Below are positions 33,782 to 43,509 of a stretch of DNA of 64,000 nucleotides, in pieces. The translations under genes and the position numbers were made by a program. Under the pieces are notes generated by a model, which saw only the letters and a program-made list of their open reading frames with translations, searched no databases and was not told the DNA's origin. Numbering within the stretch: the stretch's first letter is position 1; each line of letters starts with the position of its first letter. The stretch is taken from positions 186,001 to 250,000 of the forward strand of contig NZ_SMFO01000004.1 of the NCBI RefSeq assembly GCF_004349145.1, written 5' to 3'. The DNA comes from Flavobacterium hiemivividum (GTDB taxonomy: Bacteria > Bacteroidota > Bacteroidia > Flavobacteriales > Flavobacteriaceae).

Positions 33782-34789
33782 ATGTATCATTCAAAAATAG
33801 CAGGATTAGGATATTATGTTCCTTCAAATGTGGTGACTAACGATGATTTGTCAAAACTCATCGATACAAACGACGAGTGGATTCAAGAACGAACTGGAAT
33901 TCAGGAAAGGAGACACATTATAAGAGGAGAAGATACAACAACTTCTATGGGAGTTAAAGCTGCCAAAATTGCGATTGAACGCTCTGGTGTTGCCAAAGAA
34001 GATATTGATTTTGTTGTTTTTGCAACATTAAGTCCAGATTATTATTTTCCTGGTCCAGGAGTTTTAGTGCAGCGTGATTTAGGTTTGAGAACTGTAGGTG
34101 CATTAGATGTTAGAAATCAGTGTTCAGGATTTATTTATGCCTTGTCTGTTGCTGATCAATATATTAAAACCGGAATGTATAAAAACGTTTTGGTGATTGG
34201 TTCCGAAGTTCATTCTACTGGATTAGATATGACCACTCGTGGACGTGGTGTATCGGTGATTTTTGGCGATGGAGCTGGAGCTGCTGTTTTAAGCAGAGAA
34301 GAAGACTTGACCAAAGGAATTCTTTCTACGCACCTACATTCAGAAGGACAGCACGCTGAAGAACTAGCACTTATTGCGCCAGGTATGGGAGCAAGATGGG
34401 TAAGTGATATTATTGCAGATAATGATCCTAATGATGAAAGTTACTTTCCTCATATGAATGGACAATTTGTATTTAAGAATGCAGTTGTTCGTTTTGCTGA
34501 GGTAATTAATGAAGGGCTTGAAGCCAATAATTTATCAGTTTCTAATATAGACATGCTGATTCCGCATCAAGCAAATCTTAGGATTTCACAATTCATACAA
34601 AAGAAATTTGGACTGAATGATGACCAAGTTTATAATAATATTCAAAAATACGGAAATACTACAGCCGCTTCTATTCCAATTGCTTTGACTGAGGCTTGGG
34701 AAAAAGGTAAGATTAAAAGTGGTGATACTGTTGTTTTAGCCGCTTTTGGAAGTGGTTTTACTTGGGGAAGCGCTATTATTAAGTGGTAA
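33782..34789 (+). CDS. Beta-ketoacyl-ACP synthase III-like protein (FabH family)
   Basis: This 335-residue thiolase-fold enzyme initiates fatty-acid or polyketide chains by condensing an acyl-CoA with malonyl-ACP. The catalytic triad is present: Cys114 (NQCSGF), His262 (IPHQANLRIS) and Asn292 (KYGNTTAAS). It is transcribed alone, not with rpmF, plsX or fab genes, so it may be a second FabH or a relative with another primer. It has its own promoter (TTG-N23-TAAATTTG) and a bidirectional terminator. The ATG at 33782 starts the normal family N-terminus (SKIAGLGYYVPSNVVTN). Which substrate it uses cannot be decided here. Confidence 0.9.
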   Translation: MYHSKIAGLGYYVPSNVVTNDDLSKLIDTNDEWIQERTGIQERRHIIRGEDTTTSMGVKAAKIAIERSGVAKEDIDFVVFATLSPDYYFPGPGVLVQRDLGLRTVGALDVRNQCSGFIYALSVADQYIKTGMYKNVLVIGSEVHSTGLDMTTRGRGVSVIFGDGAGAAVLSREEDLTKGILSTHLHSEGQHAEELALIAPGMGARWVSDIIADNDPNDESYFPHMNGQFVFKNAVVRFAEVINEGLEANNLSVSNIDMLIPHQANLRISQFIQKKFGLNDDQVYNNIQKYGNTTAASIPIALTEAWEKGKIKSGDTVVLAAFGSGFTWGSAIIKW

Positions 34790-34823
34790 AATTTTTTTAG
34801 AAACTACTATTTTTATTTATATC

Positions 34824-34860
34824 AAAAAACCCGGAGTTGGCATACTCCGGGTTTTTCTTT
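34824..34860. terminator. Bidirectional terminator between the FabH-like gene and TonB receptor gene
   Basis: Stem aaaaacccggagt / actccgggttttt, A-run and T-run on the two sides. Confidence 0.85.
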
Positions 34861-34884
34861 GGTAACAAAATTTAAAACTAATTC

Positions 34885-37299
34885 TTATAAAAGTCCACCG
34901 CCACTTTGGGTTTCATTCTTATCTCTTTCTTTTCTTTGAATGGCTTTGTTTTTACCGCTTCCAAATTTATAATTGAATCCTAAATAAACAGATTGACTTT
35001 CCCAGTTGAACTGCCCGTTTGATTTGTAAGGTCTATCTCCGGCAAAAGCAAAATTCATCGAGTTAAAAATATCACTGAAACGTGCACTAATTGTTCCACT
35101 ACCTTTTAAAATATTGTAGCTGCTGCCAATATCCATTTTCCACATCGTAGCTCTGTCAAATTGAAGGCTTTGGTCCCTTCCTTGGTACATACCAAATAAT
35201 TGAAAACCTAAATCTTTAGTAGCTTTAAACGTATTATTGATTCTAGCGTTGAAAGTGGTGGCATTAACTTCGATAAATTCATAAGTACTAGGTGCTGTTT
35301 CTACCGTTCCTTTAACTTTTTTCTGATAAGCGTCTACGCTAATATTAGCGCTCCACCATTTCTTAAAGTCTAAATTACTCGATAGTTCAAGGCCGTAAGC
35401 ATTGTTATTTTCAAAATTAGCAAAGGATAAAACTTGTTTGTTTGGATTTTCAGGATTGGTAAAAATCACTCTTGTGATTTCATCTTCAATTCTTCTGTAA
35501 AAAATACCGGAAGTGATAGAACCTATTTTTGTTTTTCTGGTATAATTTAATTCAAATGAGTTCGTGAATTGCGGAATAAGATTTGGATTTCCTTCTGAAT
35601 CTATAGTAGCAGTGCTCCATTCTCTAATAGGATTTACTTGGCCAATACTTGGTCTGTCGACTCTTCTTGAAAAGCTAAGGTTAAAGGAGTTATTTTCACT
35701 TGGATTATAATTCAAAAACGTAGAAGGATAAATACTTAAAATGTCATCTTTAAATTGTCCGTCGGCTGAAGATGCTTGTTTAAATAGTGCTTCAACATTG
35801 TATTGTTCTAGGCGGGCTCCCGCTTGGAAACTCCATTTTTTCCATTGTTTACCAAGAGTTGCGTAAGCTGAGTAAATTGTTCGATCATAAGTAAAGTCAG
35901 AACTGTATGCATTATCTCTAAATAAATTATTAGCTGTAGATTCCTCTCGTGCCTCTAATCCTAGCTCTAACTTGGTAGTTTCAGTCAGCGGATTTACATA
36001 ATCAAGATTGATGATCGTGTTTTTACCAAGAGTAGCTACATCATTTGTAAAGGAGTTGATTAGCGATTTATTGTCTCTGTTTAAATTGGTATAACTTGCG
36101 TTTTCGGGATCGTCATTTTCATTGTAATTCGCTTCTAATTCAAGACTATGACCTTCTTTTTTGAATTTAATTTTATAGTCGAAATTGTAGGTTTGGGAAT
36201 GATTCTTACTATCACTAGTAAAAAGCTGCAGCAAGTCAGTAGAAGCGGTATTTACATAGTCCACATCAGTACTTCCATATCCTTTTCCGTTAAAGAAGCT
36301 TTGATTGGTGTAAAAAGACACCGTATTGTTGTCATTGATGTAGTAATCTACTCCAACTTTAGCTAAATGCGAGGTGGTGAGATTATTGAATTGAAAGAGT
36401 TGCGTGTTTTGTTTGTTTTCTTGTTCGCTTTTTATAAAACCATAATTATTGTTTTTACCGTGCTTTAAACCATAATTCCCATAAAAATTAAATTTTCCAT
36501 TTCGGTAATTTAAGTCGAAGGCAGAATTGATTTTAGGTGTTTTTCCAAATGTAACTCCGTTGTTGATGCTTCCGTTAAGGCCTATTTTACTGTTTTTGTT
36601 CAATACAATGTTGATGATACCACTCATTCCTTCTGGATTGTACTTTGCTGACGGATTTGTGATTAATTCAATTTGTTTGATAGAGGAAGATGGAATTTGC
36701 TGCAATAACTGGGAAGCGTCAATATTTGATGGCTTGCCATCAATGAGAACACGAACATTAGAATTTCCCCTTAAACTTATTGCGTTGGTTTGAGGATCAA
36801 CACTTACTGAGGGAATGTTATTCATTATTTCACTCGCCGTGGCTCCTGCCGAGATTAAATCTTTGCCAACGTTGATTATTTTTCTATCGATTTTCTGTTC
36901 AATTGTCGATTTCTCACTAACGACATCAACACCTTTAAGTTCGATAGCATCTTCTTTTAGTGCAAATGTCCCCAAATCTGCGTTCTTTTTGTCAGTAGAT
37001 AATGTGACCGCTGTTGAAATGGTCTTGTATCCCATAAATTGTATTTCGACAGTGTAATTTTTTAAGTCTAGGTTTTTGATATAAAAAATTCCTTTTTCAG
37101 AGGTGATTCCACCAGTAACAAATTTGTCGCCTTCTTTTACAATAACATTGACATAGGGAAGGGTTTCGTTACTGTTTTTATCGACTACTTTTCCGGTAAT
37201 ACTTCCAGGGTTTTCTAGAAGAGGTGTTTTGACTGAAGTTTGTGCTTGCATCGAAACTAAGGTCCCGAATAGGCATGCTAAGATTAATTTGATTTTCAT
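34885..37299 (-). CDS. TonB-dependent receptor / outer-membrane beta-barrel protein
   Basis: This is an 804-residue outer-membrane protein. Signal MKIKLILACLFGTLVSMQAQ is followed by a carboxypeptidase-regulatory-like domain (GSITGKVVDKNSNETLPYVNVIV, about 33-115) and then a plug domain (IIKVGKDL-like segment, ASEIMNNIPSVSVDPQTN, VRVLIDGKPSNID). A large beta-barrel of the OMP_b-brl_3 type ends in GFNYKFGSG plus a short charged tail. It is probably a TonB-dependent importer of unknown substrate. It is monocistronic and convergent with the FabH-like gene. No SusD or regulator is adjacent, so no substrate hint is available. Confidence 0.93.
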   Translation of the reverse strand: MKIKLILACLFGTLVSMQAQTSVKTPLLENPGSITGKVVDKNSNETLPYVNVIVKEGDKFVTGGITSEKGIFYIKNLDLKNYTVEIQFMGYKTISTAVTLSTDKKNADLGTFALKEDAIELKGVDVVSEKSTIEQKIDRKIINVGKDLISAGATASEIMNNIPSVSVDPQTNAISLRGNSNVRVLIDGKPSNIDASQLLQQIPSSSIKQIELITNPSAKYNPEGMSGIINIVLNKNSKIGLNGSINNGVTFGKTPKINSAFDLNYRNGKFNFYGNYGLKHGKNNNYGFIKSEQENKQNTQLFQFNNLTTSHLAKVGVDYYINDNNTVSFYTNQSFFNGKGYGSTDVDYVNTASTDLLQLFTSDSKNHSQTYNFDYKIKFKKEGHSLELEANYNENDDPENASYTNLNRDNKSLINSFTNDVATLGKNTIINLDYVNPLTETTKLELGLEAREESTANNLFRDNAYSSDFTYDRTIYSAYATLGKQWKKWSFQAGARLEQYNVEALFKQASSADGQFKDDILSIYPSTFLNYNPSENNSFNLSFSRRVDRPSIGQVNPIREWSTATIDSEGNPNLIPQFTNSFELNYTRKTKIGSITSGIFYRRIEDEITRVIFTNPENPNKQVLSFANFENNNAYGLELSSNLDFKKWWSANISVDAYQKKVKGTVETAPSTYEFIEVNATTFNARINNTFKATKDLGFQLFGMYQGRDQSLQFDRATMWKMDIGSSYNILKGSGTISARFSDIFNSMNFAFAGDRPYKSNGQFNWESQSVYLGFNYKFGSGKNKAIQRKERDKNETQSGGGLL

Positions 37300-37554
37300 G
37301 ATTGATGATTTTTGATTAAAAATTTGATTGATGATGTAAAGGTATAGTATTTATTTCAATATATGCAATACATAGTACTGTTTTATACATAAATTAAAAT
37401 AGAAAAATTAAGGGGTGCTTAATAGACTATCAAGTTTTCAAAATGTTACAGTTTTTATAAAAAAACGTAGCATTTTGAGTTTTTAAGAGGAAGGTTCTTA
37501 TTTTTAAATAGGAAATTATCTTGTATTCCAATTTACAAATTGTCACATTATAAC

Positions 37555-37562
37555 TATATTTG
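37555..37562 (+). promoter_or_regulatory. -7 box of argS
   Basis: TATATTTG, 24 bases before the ATG at 37586. Upstream TTG words do not lie at the usual distance. Confidence 0.45.
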
Positions 37563-37585
37563 CAAGCTTAAAATAAATACTCAAA

Positions 37586-39364
37586 ATGACATTATCACAA
37601 ATCCTTACCCCTTCAATTGAAAAAGCGGTCCAAGCCTTATTTAATATTGCTATTGACAAAGTGGAATTTCAAACTACGCGGAAGGAATTTGAAGGAGATA
37701 TTACTATGGTAATTTTTCCATTGTTGAAATTGGTAAAAAGCAATCCTGTTGAATTAGGAAATAAAATTGGAAACTATTTAGTGGAAAATCTAGCCGAAGT
37801 GAGCCGATTTAATGTGGTTTCTGGTTTTTTGAATATCGTAATCTCTGATGAATATTATTTGAATTTCTTTGATGGAATAAAGGATGAGGTTAAATATGGT
37901 TTCGTAACTCCTAATCCAGAAGAGAAAGCGGTAATGGTAGAATATTCTTCGCCAAACACTAATAAACCTTTGCATTTAGGTCACGTTCGTAATAATCTAT
38001 TGGGCTATTCTGTAGCTGAAATTATTAAGGCTTCGGGTAAAAAAGTATACAAAACTCAAATCATAAACGATAGAGGAATTCATATTTGCAAATCGATGCT
38101 GGCTTGGCAGAAGTTTGGCAACGGAGAAACGCCTGAAAGTACGGGTTTAAAAGGCGATAAATTAGTTGGTAACTACTATGTTGCTTTCGATAAAGCTTAT
38201 AAAGTTGAGATTGCTCAGTTAATGAGCGACGGTAAAACGGAAGATGAGGCTAAAAAGCAAGCGCCAATCATTCTAGAAGCCCAAGAAATGTTGTTGAAAT
38301 GGGAGGCTGGTGATGAAGAGGTAATTGGGCTTTGGAAAAAAATGAACCAATGGGTTTATGATGGTTTTGCCATTAGCTACAAAAATCTTGGAGTTGATTT
38401 TGATACTTATTATTATGAAAGTAATACCTATTTGTTAGGTAAAGATGTTGTAAATATTGGACTCGAAAAAGGGATTTTCGAAAAAGATCCTGACGGTTCT
38501 GTTTGGATTGACTTGACTGATGAAGGATTAGATCGAAAAATCGTATTGCGTTCAGATGGAACTGCGGTATATATGACGCAGGATATTGGAACGGCAATTC
38601 AACGGGTGAAAGATTTTCCAGATGTGGGTGGAATGGTCTACACGGTGGGGAACGAACAAGATTACCATTTTAAAGTATTGTTTCTAATATTGAAAAAATT
38701 AGGATTTGACTGGTCTAAAAACTTATATCATTTATCATACGGAATGGTAGATTTACCTTCTGGGAAAATGAAAAGCCGTGAAGGAACAGTTGTGGATGCA
38801 GATGATTTGATGCAAGAAATGACAGATACGGCTCAAAAAATCGCCGAGGATTTAGGGAAACTAGATACGTATTCTAATGAAGAAAAAGCTAAATTATACA
38901 ATACGATAGGTTTAGGTGCTTTAAAATATTATATACTTAAGGTAGATCCTAAAAAACGCATCTTGTTTAATCCAGAGGAATCGGTTGATTTTGCTGGGAA
39001 TACAGGGCCGTTTATTCAATATACCTATGCGAGAATCCAATCTATTATTAGAAAATCGAATTTTGACTTTTCGAATAAATCAGGAATGGTGGAGCTTCAT
39101 GCAAAAGAAAAAGAATTGGTAAAACAACTAGAGTTGTTTCCAGAAGTGATTCAAAATGCAGCGCAACATCATAGTCCAGCATTGCTTGCTAACTTTACTT
39201 ATGATTTAGTACGTGAGTACAATTCGTTCTATCAAGCAGTTCCGATTTTAGGAGAAGAAGATTTAGAAAAGAAAATATTCAGAGTGCAGTTATCCAAAAA
39301 AGTAGCTGATGTGATAGCCTCTTCTTTTAGTTTGTTAGGGATTAATGTGCCAGAGAGAATGTAA
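37586..39364 (+). CDS. argS: Arginine--tRNA ligase
   Basis: This 592-residue class I aminoacyl-tRNA synthetase charges tRNA-Arg. An N-terminal additional domain precedes the catalytic Rossmann core with HIGH-like HLGH (130-133) in SPNTNKPLHLGHVRNN. The KMSKS-like loop reads PSGKMKSREGT, and the C-terminal anticodon-binding domain ends in SSFSLLGINVPERM. All family marks are in place and the length is normal. It is monocistronic with its own terminator. The ATG at 37586 gives the typical N-terminus (MTLSQILTPSIEKAVQAL). Confidence 0.98.
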   Translation: MTLSQILTPSIEKAVQALFNIAIDKVEFQTTRKEFEGDITMVIFPLLKLVKSNPVELGNKIGNYLVENLAEVSRFNVVSGFLNIVISDEYYLNFFDGIKDEVKYGFVTPNPEEKAVMVEYSSPNTNKPLHLGHVRNNLLGYSVAEIIKASGKKVYKTQIINDRGIHICKSMLAWQKFGNGETPESTGLKGDKLVGNYYVAFDKAYKVEIAQLMSDGKTEDEAKKQAPIILEAQEMLLKWEAGDEEVIGLWKKMNQWVYDGFAISYKNLGVDFDTYYYESNTYLLGKDVVNIGLEKGIFEKDPDGSVWIDLTDEGLDRKIVLRSDGTAVYMTQDIGTAIQRVKDFPDVGGMVYTVGNEQDYHFKVLFLILKKLGFDWSKNLYHLSYGMVDLPSGKMKSREGTVVDADDLMQEMTDTAQKIAEDLGKLDTYSNEEKAKLYNTIGLGALKYYILKVDPKKRILFNPEESVDFAGNTGPFIQYTYARIQSIIRKSNFDFSNKSGMVELHAKEKELVKQLELFPEVIQNAAQHHSPALLANFTYDLVREYNSFYQAVPILGEEDLEKKIFRVQLSKKVADVIASSFSLLGINVPERM

Positions 39365-39651
39365 TATTTCTCGAAAATTATACTAAAAACGACCTCAATT
39401 TGGGGTCGTTTTTTTTGGTTAAAAGAATAGGATTAATAAGCTATCAATTATCTCATTATAAACGATTAAGTTTTGAAAAGATTTAAAATTAGCCACCTAT
39501 TACACGAAAATCGCGAATTTGGATAATCTAAAATTGCATAGATTTCTGAATAATTATAAAAATTGATGAAATTAGTTTTTAACATCACTGAAATTAATGT
39601 CAAGTTGTGAAATTAGTGTCAAAAATGCCTGCCAATTATATAATAATCTAA
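39365..39651. other. Gene-free stretch between argS and ffh
   Basis: No ORF. After the argS terminator it holds AT-rich sequence with a fragment resembling flavobacterial intergenic repeats (cacgaaaatcgcgaatttgg near 39496). It also has two gaaattagtgtc-type words (near 39568 and 39610) and then the ffh promoter. Confidence 0.45.
39385..39416 (+). terminator. Terminator of argS
   Basis: Stem aaaacgacc / ggtcgtttt with a T-run. Confidence 0.85.
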
Positions 39652-39682
39652 TTGCCTAATAATCTAACTTAGTTTATATTTG
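39652..39682 (+). promoter_or_regulatory. Promoter of ffh
   Basis: TTG at 39652-39654, 20-base spacer, TATATTTG at 39675-39682, 22 bases before the ATG. Confidence 0.7.
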
Positions 39683-39704
39683 CACTTCAATAAAAGAAAA
39701 AATC

Positions 39705-41066
39705 ATGTTCGATAATTTAAGCGATAAACTAGATAAAGCCTTTCATATATTAAAAGGGCACGGAAAAATCACCGAAGTAAACGTAGCCGAAACTTTAAAA
39801 GAAGTTCGTCGTGCCTTACTTGATGCCGATGTGAACTTTAAAATTGCCAAAGACTTTACTACTAGAGTTAAAGAAAAAGCACTTGGACAAGACGTTTTAA
39901 CTACGCTTCAACCGGGACAACTTTTAGTAAAGTTGGTAAAAGATGAACTGACAGAATTAATGGGTGGTGATGTTGCAGGAGTCAATCTTTCTGGAAATCC
40001 TACTGTTATATTGATGTCCGGTTTACAAGGTTCAGGTAAGACTACCTTTTCTGGAAAACTAGCAAATTATCTTTTGAACAAAAAGAACAAAAAACCGCTT
40101 TTGGTTGCTTGTGATATTTACCGTCCAGCAGCGATTCAACAATTATACGTTGTTGGAGATTCTATAGGTGTTGAGGTATATTCAGAGCCAGAAAATAAAA
40201 ACCCAGTTGAAATTGCTCAAAATGCAATTAAACACGCTAAGGAAAATGGTTTTAATGTGGTGATTGTGGATACCGCAGGTCGTCTAGCAGTTGATACTGA
40301 AATGATGGATGAAATATCCCGAGTTCATAAAGCAATTCAGCCGCAAGAGACTTTGTTTGTTGTGGATGCAATGACTGGACAAGATGCCGTAAACACAGCA
40401 AAAGCATTTAATGATATATTAAACTTCGACGGAGTTATCTTAACCAAATTAGATGGTGATACTCGTGGAGGAGCAGCACTTTCGATAAAATCTGTAGTTA
40501 ATAAGCCAATTAAGTTTGTAGGTACAGGGGAGAAAATGGAAGCGATTGATGTTTTCTATCCTATTCGTATGGCAGAACGTATCCTTGGAATGGGAGATGT
40601 TGTGTCTTTGGTAGAAAGAGCACAAGAGCAGTTTGACGAAGAAGAAGCTAGAAAAATTCAGAAGAAAATTGCCAAAAACGAATTTGGTTTTGACGATTTC
40701 CTAACTCAAATTCAACAAGTAAAGAAAATGGGTAATATGAAAGACTTGGTTGGAATGATACCAGGAGCTTCAAAAGCCATGAAAGATGTGGAGATAGAAG
40801 ACGATGCATTCAAGCATATTGAAGCTATTATTCACTCTATGACTCCAGCAGAGCGTAGCAAACCTTCCCTAATAGATGTGAAGAGAAAAGCTAGAATATC
40901 AAAAGGTTCGGGAACAAAAATCGAGCAAGTAAATCAATTGATGAAGCAGTTTGAGCAAATGAGTAAAATGATGAAAATGATGCAAGGCCCAGGCGGTAAA
41001 AACTTAATGAAAATGATGGGTGGAATGAAAGGCGGAATGCCTGGAGGTATGCCCGGAATGAGATAA
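39705..41066 (+). CDS. ffh: Signal recognition particle protein Ffh (SRP54)
   Basis: This 453-residue GTPase binds SRP RNA and signal sequences for co-translational membrane targeting. It has an N-domain helical bundle (1-85), then the G-domain with GLQGSGKTT (106-114), DTAGR (189-193) and TKLD (247-250), followed by DGDTRGGAALS. A Met-rich M-domain for signal binding follows (FDDFLTQIQQVKKMGNMKDL onwards), and the C-terminus is Gly/Met-rich (KMMGGMKGGMPGGMPGM). Complete and of normal length. Promoter TTG-N20-TATATTTG is close by. folD follows 76 bases later, beyond a hairpin that might end or weaken transcription. Confidence 0.98.
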   Translation: MFDNLSDKLDKAFHILKGHGKITEVNVAETLKEVRRALLDADVNFKIAKDFTTRVKEKALGQDVLTTLQPGQLLVKLVKDELTELMGGDVAGVNLSGNPTVILMSGLQGSGKTTFSGKLANYLLNKKNKKPLLVACDIYRPAAIQQLYVVGDSIGVEVYSEPENKNPVEIAQNAIKHAKENGFNVVIVDTAGRLAVDTEMMDEISRVHKAIQPQETLFVVDAMTGQDAVNTAKAFNDILNFDGVILTKLDGDTRGGAALSIKSVVNKPIKFVGTGEKMEAIDVFYPIRMAERILGMGDVVSLVERAQEQFDEEEARKIQKKIAKNEFGFDDFLTQIQQVKKMGNMKDLVGMIPGASKAMKDVEIEDDAFKHIEAIIHSMTPAERSKPSLIDVKRKARISKGSGTKIEQVNQLMKQFEQMSKMMKMMQGPGGKNLMKMMGGMKGGMPGGMPGMR

Positions 41067-41077
41067 TATTTTGTTTT

Positions 41078-41113
41078 AAGTTTCAGGTTTCAAGTTGTTG
41101 GAGTCTGAAACTT
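41078..41113 (+). repeat. A/T-rich hairpin between ffh and folD
   Basis: Arms aagtttcag (41078-41086) and ctgaaactt (41105-41113), followed by aagctttaaactttaaac and a T-run. It may act as a terminator. A related word cluster recurs at 46503-46560. Confidence 0.5.
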
Positions 41114-41142
41114 TAAGCTTTAAACTTTAAACTTTTTTTAAA

Positions 41143-42024
41143 ATGCAACTACTAGACGGAAACAAGACAGCAGCGGATATTAAAAATGAAATCGCAGCCG
41201 AAGTACAAATGATGAAAGACAATGGGGAAAAAGTACCTCATTTAGCAGCTGTTATAGTTGGTAGCAATGGCGCAAGTTTAACTTATGTTGGAAGTAAAGT
41301 TCGCTCTTGTGAGCAAATTGGTTTCGAATCAACCCTGGTTGCTTTGCCAGAAACGATTACCGAGGCTGAATTGTTAGACAAAATCAAAGAATTGAACGAC
41401 AATGATAATTTAGATGGTTATATTGTTCAGTTGCCTTTGCCTAAACATATCGATGAGCAAAAAATCTTGATGGCAATTGATCCTGATAAAGATGTAGATG
41501 GTTTTCATCCTGCAAATTTTGGAAAAATGGCATTAGAAATGGATACTTTTTTACCTGCTACTCCTTATGGAATTATGGAGTTGTTAGAGCGTTACAAAGT
41601 AGAAACAGCCGGTAAACATACCGTTGTTATTGGACGTAGTCATATTGTAGGTCGTCCTATGAGTATTTTAATGAGTCGAAAAGGATATCCTGGAGATTCA
41701 ACGGTTACATTGACGCACAGTAGAACCAAAAATATTGAAGAATACACAAAGACAGCCGACATTATCATTACAGCACTTGGAGTTCCAAATTATTTGAAAG
41801 CTGATATGGTGAAGGATGGTGTTGTGGTAATTGATGTAGGTATTACAAGAGTAGAAGATGCTAGCCACCCAAAAGGATACATTATCACAGGTGATGTTGA
41901 CTTTGCAGAAGTTAGTAAAAAATCATCTTTTATTACTCCGGTTCCTGGAGGAGTAGGGCCTATGACCATTGCTATGTTATTGAAAAATACACTTTTGGCT
42001 CGAAAAATTAGAAGTAGAAAATAA
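41143..42024 (+). CDS. folD: Bifunctional methylenetetrahydrofolate dehydrogenase / methenyltetrahydrofolate cyclohydrolase
   Basis: This 293-residue cytoplasmic enzyme of one-carbon metabolism interconverts 5,10-methylene- and 10-formyl-THF with NADP. The catalytic YVxxK motif is SLTYVGSKVRSC (Tyr48, Lys52). The NADP-binding motif is VVIGRSHIVGRPMSILM, and the C-terminal signature is ITPVPGGVGPMTIAMLL. Length is normal. It lies 76 bases after ffh, separated by a hairpin, and is followed by a strong terminator 10 bases after its stop. Confidence 0.98.
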   Translation: MQLLDGNKTAADIKNEIAAEVQMMKDNGEKVPHLAAVIVGSNGASLTYVGSKVRSCEQIGFESTLVALPETITEAELLDKIKELNDNDNLDGYIVQLPLPKHIDEQKILMAIDPDKDVDGFHPANFGKMALEMDTFLPATPYGIMELLERYKVETAGKHTVVIGRSHIVGRPMSILMSRKGYPGDSTVTLTHSRTKNIEEYTKTADIIITALGVPNYLKADMVKDGVVVIDVGITRVEDASHPKGYIITGDVDFAEVSKKSSFITPVPGGVGPMTIAMLLKNTLLARKIRSRK

Positions 42025-42034
42025 AATATAAACA

Positions 42035-42065
42035 AGGCCTATTCCATTTCGAATAGGCTTTTTTA
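42035..42065 (+). terminator. Terminator of folD
   Basis: Stem gcctattc / gaataggc followed by a T-run; it lies directly before the DUF1801 start. Confidence 0.75.
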
Positions 42066-42068
42066 GTT

Positions 42069-42476
42069 ATGGAAGAATCAGACATATTAGATTTTAATTC
42101 TATAGAGGAGTTTTTGGATTATTTGCCTGCAGCAGAACTGGAAATTGTCCTTTTTCTTCGTAAAATTATTCTAGAATGCATGCCGGATTGCAAAGAGAAA
42201 TTAGCTCATAATATTCCGTTTTATTACCGTCATTCAAGAATTTGTTATATTTGGCCTGCTTCGATTCCTTGGACAAAAGTAGAAAAAGGAGTTGCTATAG
42301 GTTTTTGTAAAAACAGCGCGTTTAGGGATGAAGCTTTTGAGACGACTACTTTTAGTTCGAAAACCTTATTTTCTTCAATCGACGAGATTGATGTTGTTTC
42401 TTTAAAGCAACAAATCAACGAGGCTATTTTAATTGACGAACAAATCGTTAAAGCTAGGAGAAGAAGGATACAATAA
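42069..42476 (+). CDS. DUF1801 (YdhG-like) family protein
   Basis: This is a 135-residue soluble protein. The N-terminal half has the DUF1801 pattern: helix FLDYLPAAELEIVLFLRKIIL, then PDCKEKLAHNIPFYYRHSRICYIWP with the conserved aromatic strand, GVAIGFCKN, and a final helix LKQQINEAILIDEQIVKARRR. The family is of unknown function, with a fold related to YdhG and SufE/IscU-like small proteins. No catalytic residues can be named. It starts 4 bases after the folD terminator, so it may be expressed by read-through or from an unseen promoter. Confidence 0.85.
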   Translation: MEESDILDFNSIEEFLDYLPAAELEIVLFLRKIILECMPDCKEKLAHNIPFYYRHSRICYIWPASIPWTKVEKGVAIGFCKNSAFRDEAFETTTFSSKTLFSSIDEIDVVSLKQQINEAILIDEQIVKARRRRIQ

Positions 42477-42654
42477 ATTTTTAGTTTACTCTCAAGCTTG
42501 GTTTTAGTCTTCAAGTGTTTAGTGCTACTTCATAGCAAATTGTTCAATCGACATATAGTAATGCTCCAAACTATTCAGCTTAAAGGGTGTTGCATTTTTT
42601 TTTAAGTGAAAGAAATGGTTTGCTTCCTGTTTTTCGGAAGAAGAAGCTTTATTC

Positions 42655-42690
42655 ATAAAAAAACGGCGTGAATAATTTCACACCGTTTCT
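42655..42690 (-). terminator. Terminator of rluF
   Basis: Arms aaacggcgtgaa / ttcacaccgttt with one C/A mismatch; the A-run on plus gives a T-run on minus. Confidence 0.75.
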
Positions 42691-42693
42691 ATT

Positions 42694-43509
42694 TTAATAA
42701 TCTCCTCTTTTCTTAAATCTAGGATCGTCTCTTTTTATAAATTCCGTTCTTCTTTTTACGACTGGTTCGGGTTTTGGTAAACTCGCTTCTTCGGTTTTGC
42801 TAGAAGGCTCTATAAGTTCATTCATTTCTTTAATTTCGGCATCAGTTAAATCACGGTACCTTCCCATGGGAACATCAAGTGAAATATTGATGATTCGAAT
42901 GCGTTTTAAAGCCGTAACTTCATAGCCCAAGTATTCAGTCATTCGACGAATTTGGCGATTTAAACCTTGCGTTAAAATGATTTTGAAAGTAGTAGAACTG
43001 ATTTTTTCTACCTTACATTTTTTGGTAATCGTGTCCAAAATAGGAACTCCATTTCCCATTTTTTCAATAAAACGATCGGTAATTAATTTATTTACCGTTA
43101 CGGTGTATTCTTTTTCGTGATTGTTTCTAGCGCGTAAAATCTTATTTACAATATCACCGTCATTAGTCATGAAAATCAATCCTTCACTGGCTTTATCTAG
43201 TCGGCCAATAGGGAAAATACGGGTAGGATAGTTGATGTAATCTACAATGTTGTTGTGAACATCCAAGTTTGTGGTACATTCAATTCCTACTGGTTTGTAG
43301 AAAGCAAGGTAAACCGGTTTCTCATTTTTTTCACGGATCAATTTACCGTCAATACGCACTTCGTCATGCGGTGCAACCTTAGTGCCTAATTCGGGGATAA
43401 CTCCGTTAAGCGTAACACGTCCTTCATCGATTAGTTTATCAGCTTCTCGACGGGAGCAATATCCAGTTTCTCCTATGAATTTATTGAGGCGTTTTAGATT
43501 TTCTTCCAT
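42694..43509 (-). CDS. rluF: 23S rRNA pseudouridine(2604) synthase
   Basis: This 271-residue RNA-modifying enzyme isomerises a uridine of 23S rRNA (position 2604 by E. coli numbering; related to 2605 enzymes). S4 RNA-binding domain RLNKFIGETGYCSRREADKLI (about 7-30) is followed by the catalytic domain with the Asp motif GRLDKASEGLIFMTNDGD (Asp105), and the LVNKILRA / HEKEY and LTQGLNRQIRRM segments. These features fit RluF better than RluB or RluE. A basic, Pro/Lys-rich C-terminal tail (about 230-271) is extra. Monocistronic, terminator present. Confidence 0.93.
   Translation of the reverse strand: MEENLKRLNKFIGETGYCSRREADKLIDEGRVTLNGVIPELGTKVAPHDEVRIDGKLIREKNEKPVYLAFYKPVGIECTTNLDVHNNIVDYINYPTRIFPIGRLDKASEGLIFMTNDGDIVNKILRARNNHEKEYTVTVNKLITDRFIEKMGNGVPILDTITKKCKVEKISSTTFKIILTQGLNRQIRRMTEYLGYEVTALKRIRIINISLDVPMGRYRDLTDAEIKEMNELIEPSSKTEEASLPKPEPVVKRRTEFIKRDDPRFKKRGDY

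Noticed and set aside
41067..41142. Riboswitch upstream of folD
   Set aside because: Only one A/T-rich hairpin with repeated tttaaac words is present; no conserved THF-riboswitch core could be recognised.
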